A DNA stretch of 42,812 nucleotides, from assembly GCA_002478115.1 (NCBI GenBank), contig DLMH01000014.1, positions 1 to 42,812 on the forward strand, read 5' to 3'. The notes beneath the pieces were generated by a model. It was not told the DNA's origin. It saw only the letters and a program-made list of their open reading frames with translations, and searched no databases. Below are positions 41,698-42,812 of this stretch, piece after piece. A program made the translations under genes and the position numbers. This DNA comes from Candidatus Acidiferrum typicum (GTDB lineage: Bacteria > Acidobacteriota > Terriglobia > Acidiferrales > UBA7541). Position 1 is the stretch's first letter. Every line of letters begins with the position of its first letter.

Positions 41698-42812
41698 ATG
41701 GCCACAACACCTGACTCCAATCTTCACGATCCGGCCCTGGCGGGAGGCGCGGCGGACGCGGCTCAGGAGCGCGAACAGGCGCGGCGCCTGGCGGACCGTT
41801 ACCGCTGTGGCTTTATCGACCTGACGGAACAGCGCATTGATCCGGAACTCTTCCGCACTATTCCCGCGGACCTGATGTTCCGCTACAACTTTGTGCCCCT
41901 GGTGACGCACAACAACACATTGGTGATTGCCGTCGCCGATCCGGGCATGGTGATCCTCAGCGATGAACTGCCGCTGCTCCTTGGGAAGAAGCTGGCTTAT
42001 AAGGTCGCCACTCCCCGCCAGATCGGCGACTTGCTGAAACGCACGGAGCAATCGCAGCGCGTGCTGGAACAAGCTACCGAAGCCTTTACGCTGCAAGTCT
42101 CCAAGGACGAAGAAGAGAGCGAAGAGACCATTTCCGGCGACCGCCTGACGCGCGATTCCACGGTGAGCCCGGTGGTGCGGCTCGTCGAAACGATCATCTT
42201 CACGGCCCTGGAACGCCGGGCGAGTGACATCCACATCGAAGCGCGTGACGCCGAAGTGGCCGTGAAGTACCGCATTGACGGCGTGCTGCAGCACGCCATG
42301 CAGCCCATCGCCAAGGAATGGCACTCCACCGTCATCTCGCGCATCAAGGTGCTCAGCGACCTGGACATCGCCGAGCGCCGCGTGCCCCAGGACGGCCGTT
42401 TCCGCGTGAAGTACAAGGGGCGCTACATTGACCTGCGTGTTTCCATCATGCCCGCCAGCCACGGGGAAGACGCCGTGCTCCGCGTGCTGGACAAAGAAAC
42501 GCTTTCTGAAAAATTCCAGAAGCTGAGCCTGGACGTCGTCGGTTTTTCCAGCGATGAGACGCGGCGTTTCCGGCGCTACATCCACGAGCCCTATGGCATG
42601 GTGCTGGTGACCGGCCCGACGGGTTCCGGCAAAACCACCACGCTGTATGCGGCCATCAACGAGATCAAAACGGACGAGGACAAGATCGTCACCATCGAGG
42701 ACCCTGTCGAATACCAGTTGCGCGGCATCACGCAGATTCCCGTGAACGAAAAGAAGGGCTTGACGTTTGCCCGCGGCCTGCGCTCCATACTGCGCCACGA
42801 CCCGGACAAGAT
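41698..42812 (+). CDS. Second PilB/GspE-like ATPase (cut by window end)
   Basis: At least 371 residues, open at the right edge. The N-terminus begins at 'ADRYRCGFIDLTEQRIDPEL', which aligns to the late part of the MshEN domain of PilB1. The RLG...Q c-di-GMP motifs are missing. The core has 'RRASDIHIEARDAEVAVKYR', Walker A 'GPTGSGKTTTLY' and 'EDPVEYQLRGITQ'. The visible part ends just inside the Walker B region ('RHDPDK'). It is a secretion/assembly motor, and PilB versus GspE cannot be told apart from this fragment. Confidence 0.9.
   Translation, partial: MATTPDSNLHDPALAGGAADAAQEREQARRLADRYRCGFIDLTEQRIDPELFRTIPADLMFRYNFVPLVTHNNTLVIAVADPGMVILSDELPLLLGKKLAYKVATPRQIGDLLKRTEQSQRVLEQATEAFTLQVSKDEEESEETISGDRLTRDSTVSPVVRLVETIIFTALERRASDIHIEARDAEVAVKYRIDGVLQHAMQPIAKEWHSTVISRIKVLSDLDIAERRVPQDGRFRVKYKGRYIDLRVSIMPASHGEDAVLRVLDKETLSEKFQKLSLDVVGFSSDETRRFRRYIHEPYGMVLVTGPTGSGKTTTLYAAINEIKTDEDKIVTIEDPVEYQLRGITQIPVNEKKGLTFARGLRSILRHDPDK

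Noticed and set aside
40459..42798. A 779-codon minus-strand open frame opposite pilC2/pilB2
   Set aside because: His/Gln/Arg-rich translation typical of antisense high-GC sequence, with no family features. The plus strand encodes well-known secretion proteins.

Overview
The window reads as a chromosomal core segment of a high-GC, Gram-negative bacterium, most likely an Acidobacteriota (Terriglobia-like) genome. This is an inference. It rests on the mix of a CarD/CdnL regulator, a PSD-A type phosphatidylserine decarboxylase, LptE, LolA and SurA (a two-membrane envelope), a DUF465 protein, long acidobacterial-style type IV pilins, and intergenic 'CGCAGAG...GGGATGAC' interspersed repeats. I see no phage, transposase, CRISPR array, rRNA or tRNA.

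Layout. Positions 73-4577 hold a PilZ protein (minus strand), then SurA-like chaperone, YhaM-like exonuclease, DusB and a second PilZ protein. Positions 4685-10737 hold RsmI, an FmdB zinc ribbon protein, GalU, TsaD, CarD, TsaB and RimI, which together cover rRNA and tRNA modification and sugar-nucleotide supply. Positions 10804-15369 form a co-directional run: DUF465, Psd, PssA, a degenerate aspartate-semialdehyde-dehydrogenase-like protein, LptE and HolA. Converging on it are IlvE and, further on, ribosomal protein S20. A Ycf46-type AAA ATPase and a lineage-specific exported SH3-like protein follow. Positions 20435-24255 are the classical PhoH-YbeY-CorC-Era group. Positions 24400-28747 on the minus strand are a coupled trio: a MagIII-type DNA glycosylase, an NtrY-like kinase and an NtrC-family activator.

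The last third (28933-42812) is a type IV pilus locus: PilB, PilT, PilC, PilS, PilR, a GT39-like membrane glycosyltransferase, the major pilin, a second pilin, a LolA-like protein, a second PilC and a second PilB that runs off the end. The control logic is readable. Both pilin genes are preceded by canonical sigma-54 promoters (TGGCAC-N5-TTGCA type). The neighbouring PilS/PilR pair would activate them, and upstream of the major pilin lies a perfect palindrome, TGACACAAAGTGTCA, that contains the GTGTC core reported for Pseudomonas PilR. PilB1 carries two tandem 24-residue MshEN motifs predicted to bind c-di-GMP. PilB2 lacks the first and most of the second. Two PilZ proteins also lie in the window.

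The most interesting points are this pairing of c-di-GMP-type and non-c-di-GMP-type pilus motors with two sigma-54-driven pilins; an unexpected sigma-54 promoter upstream of tsaB, divergent from a sigma-70 promoter for carD; an ASADH-like protein without its catalytic cysteine; and a family of same-orientation intergenic repeats.
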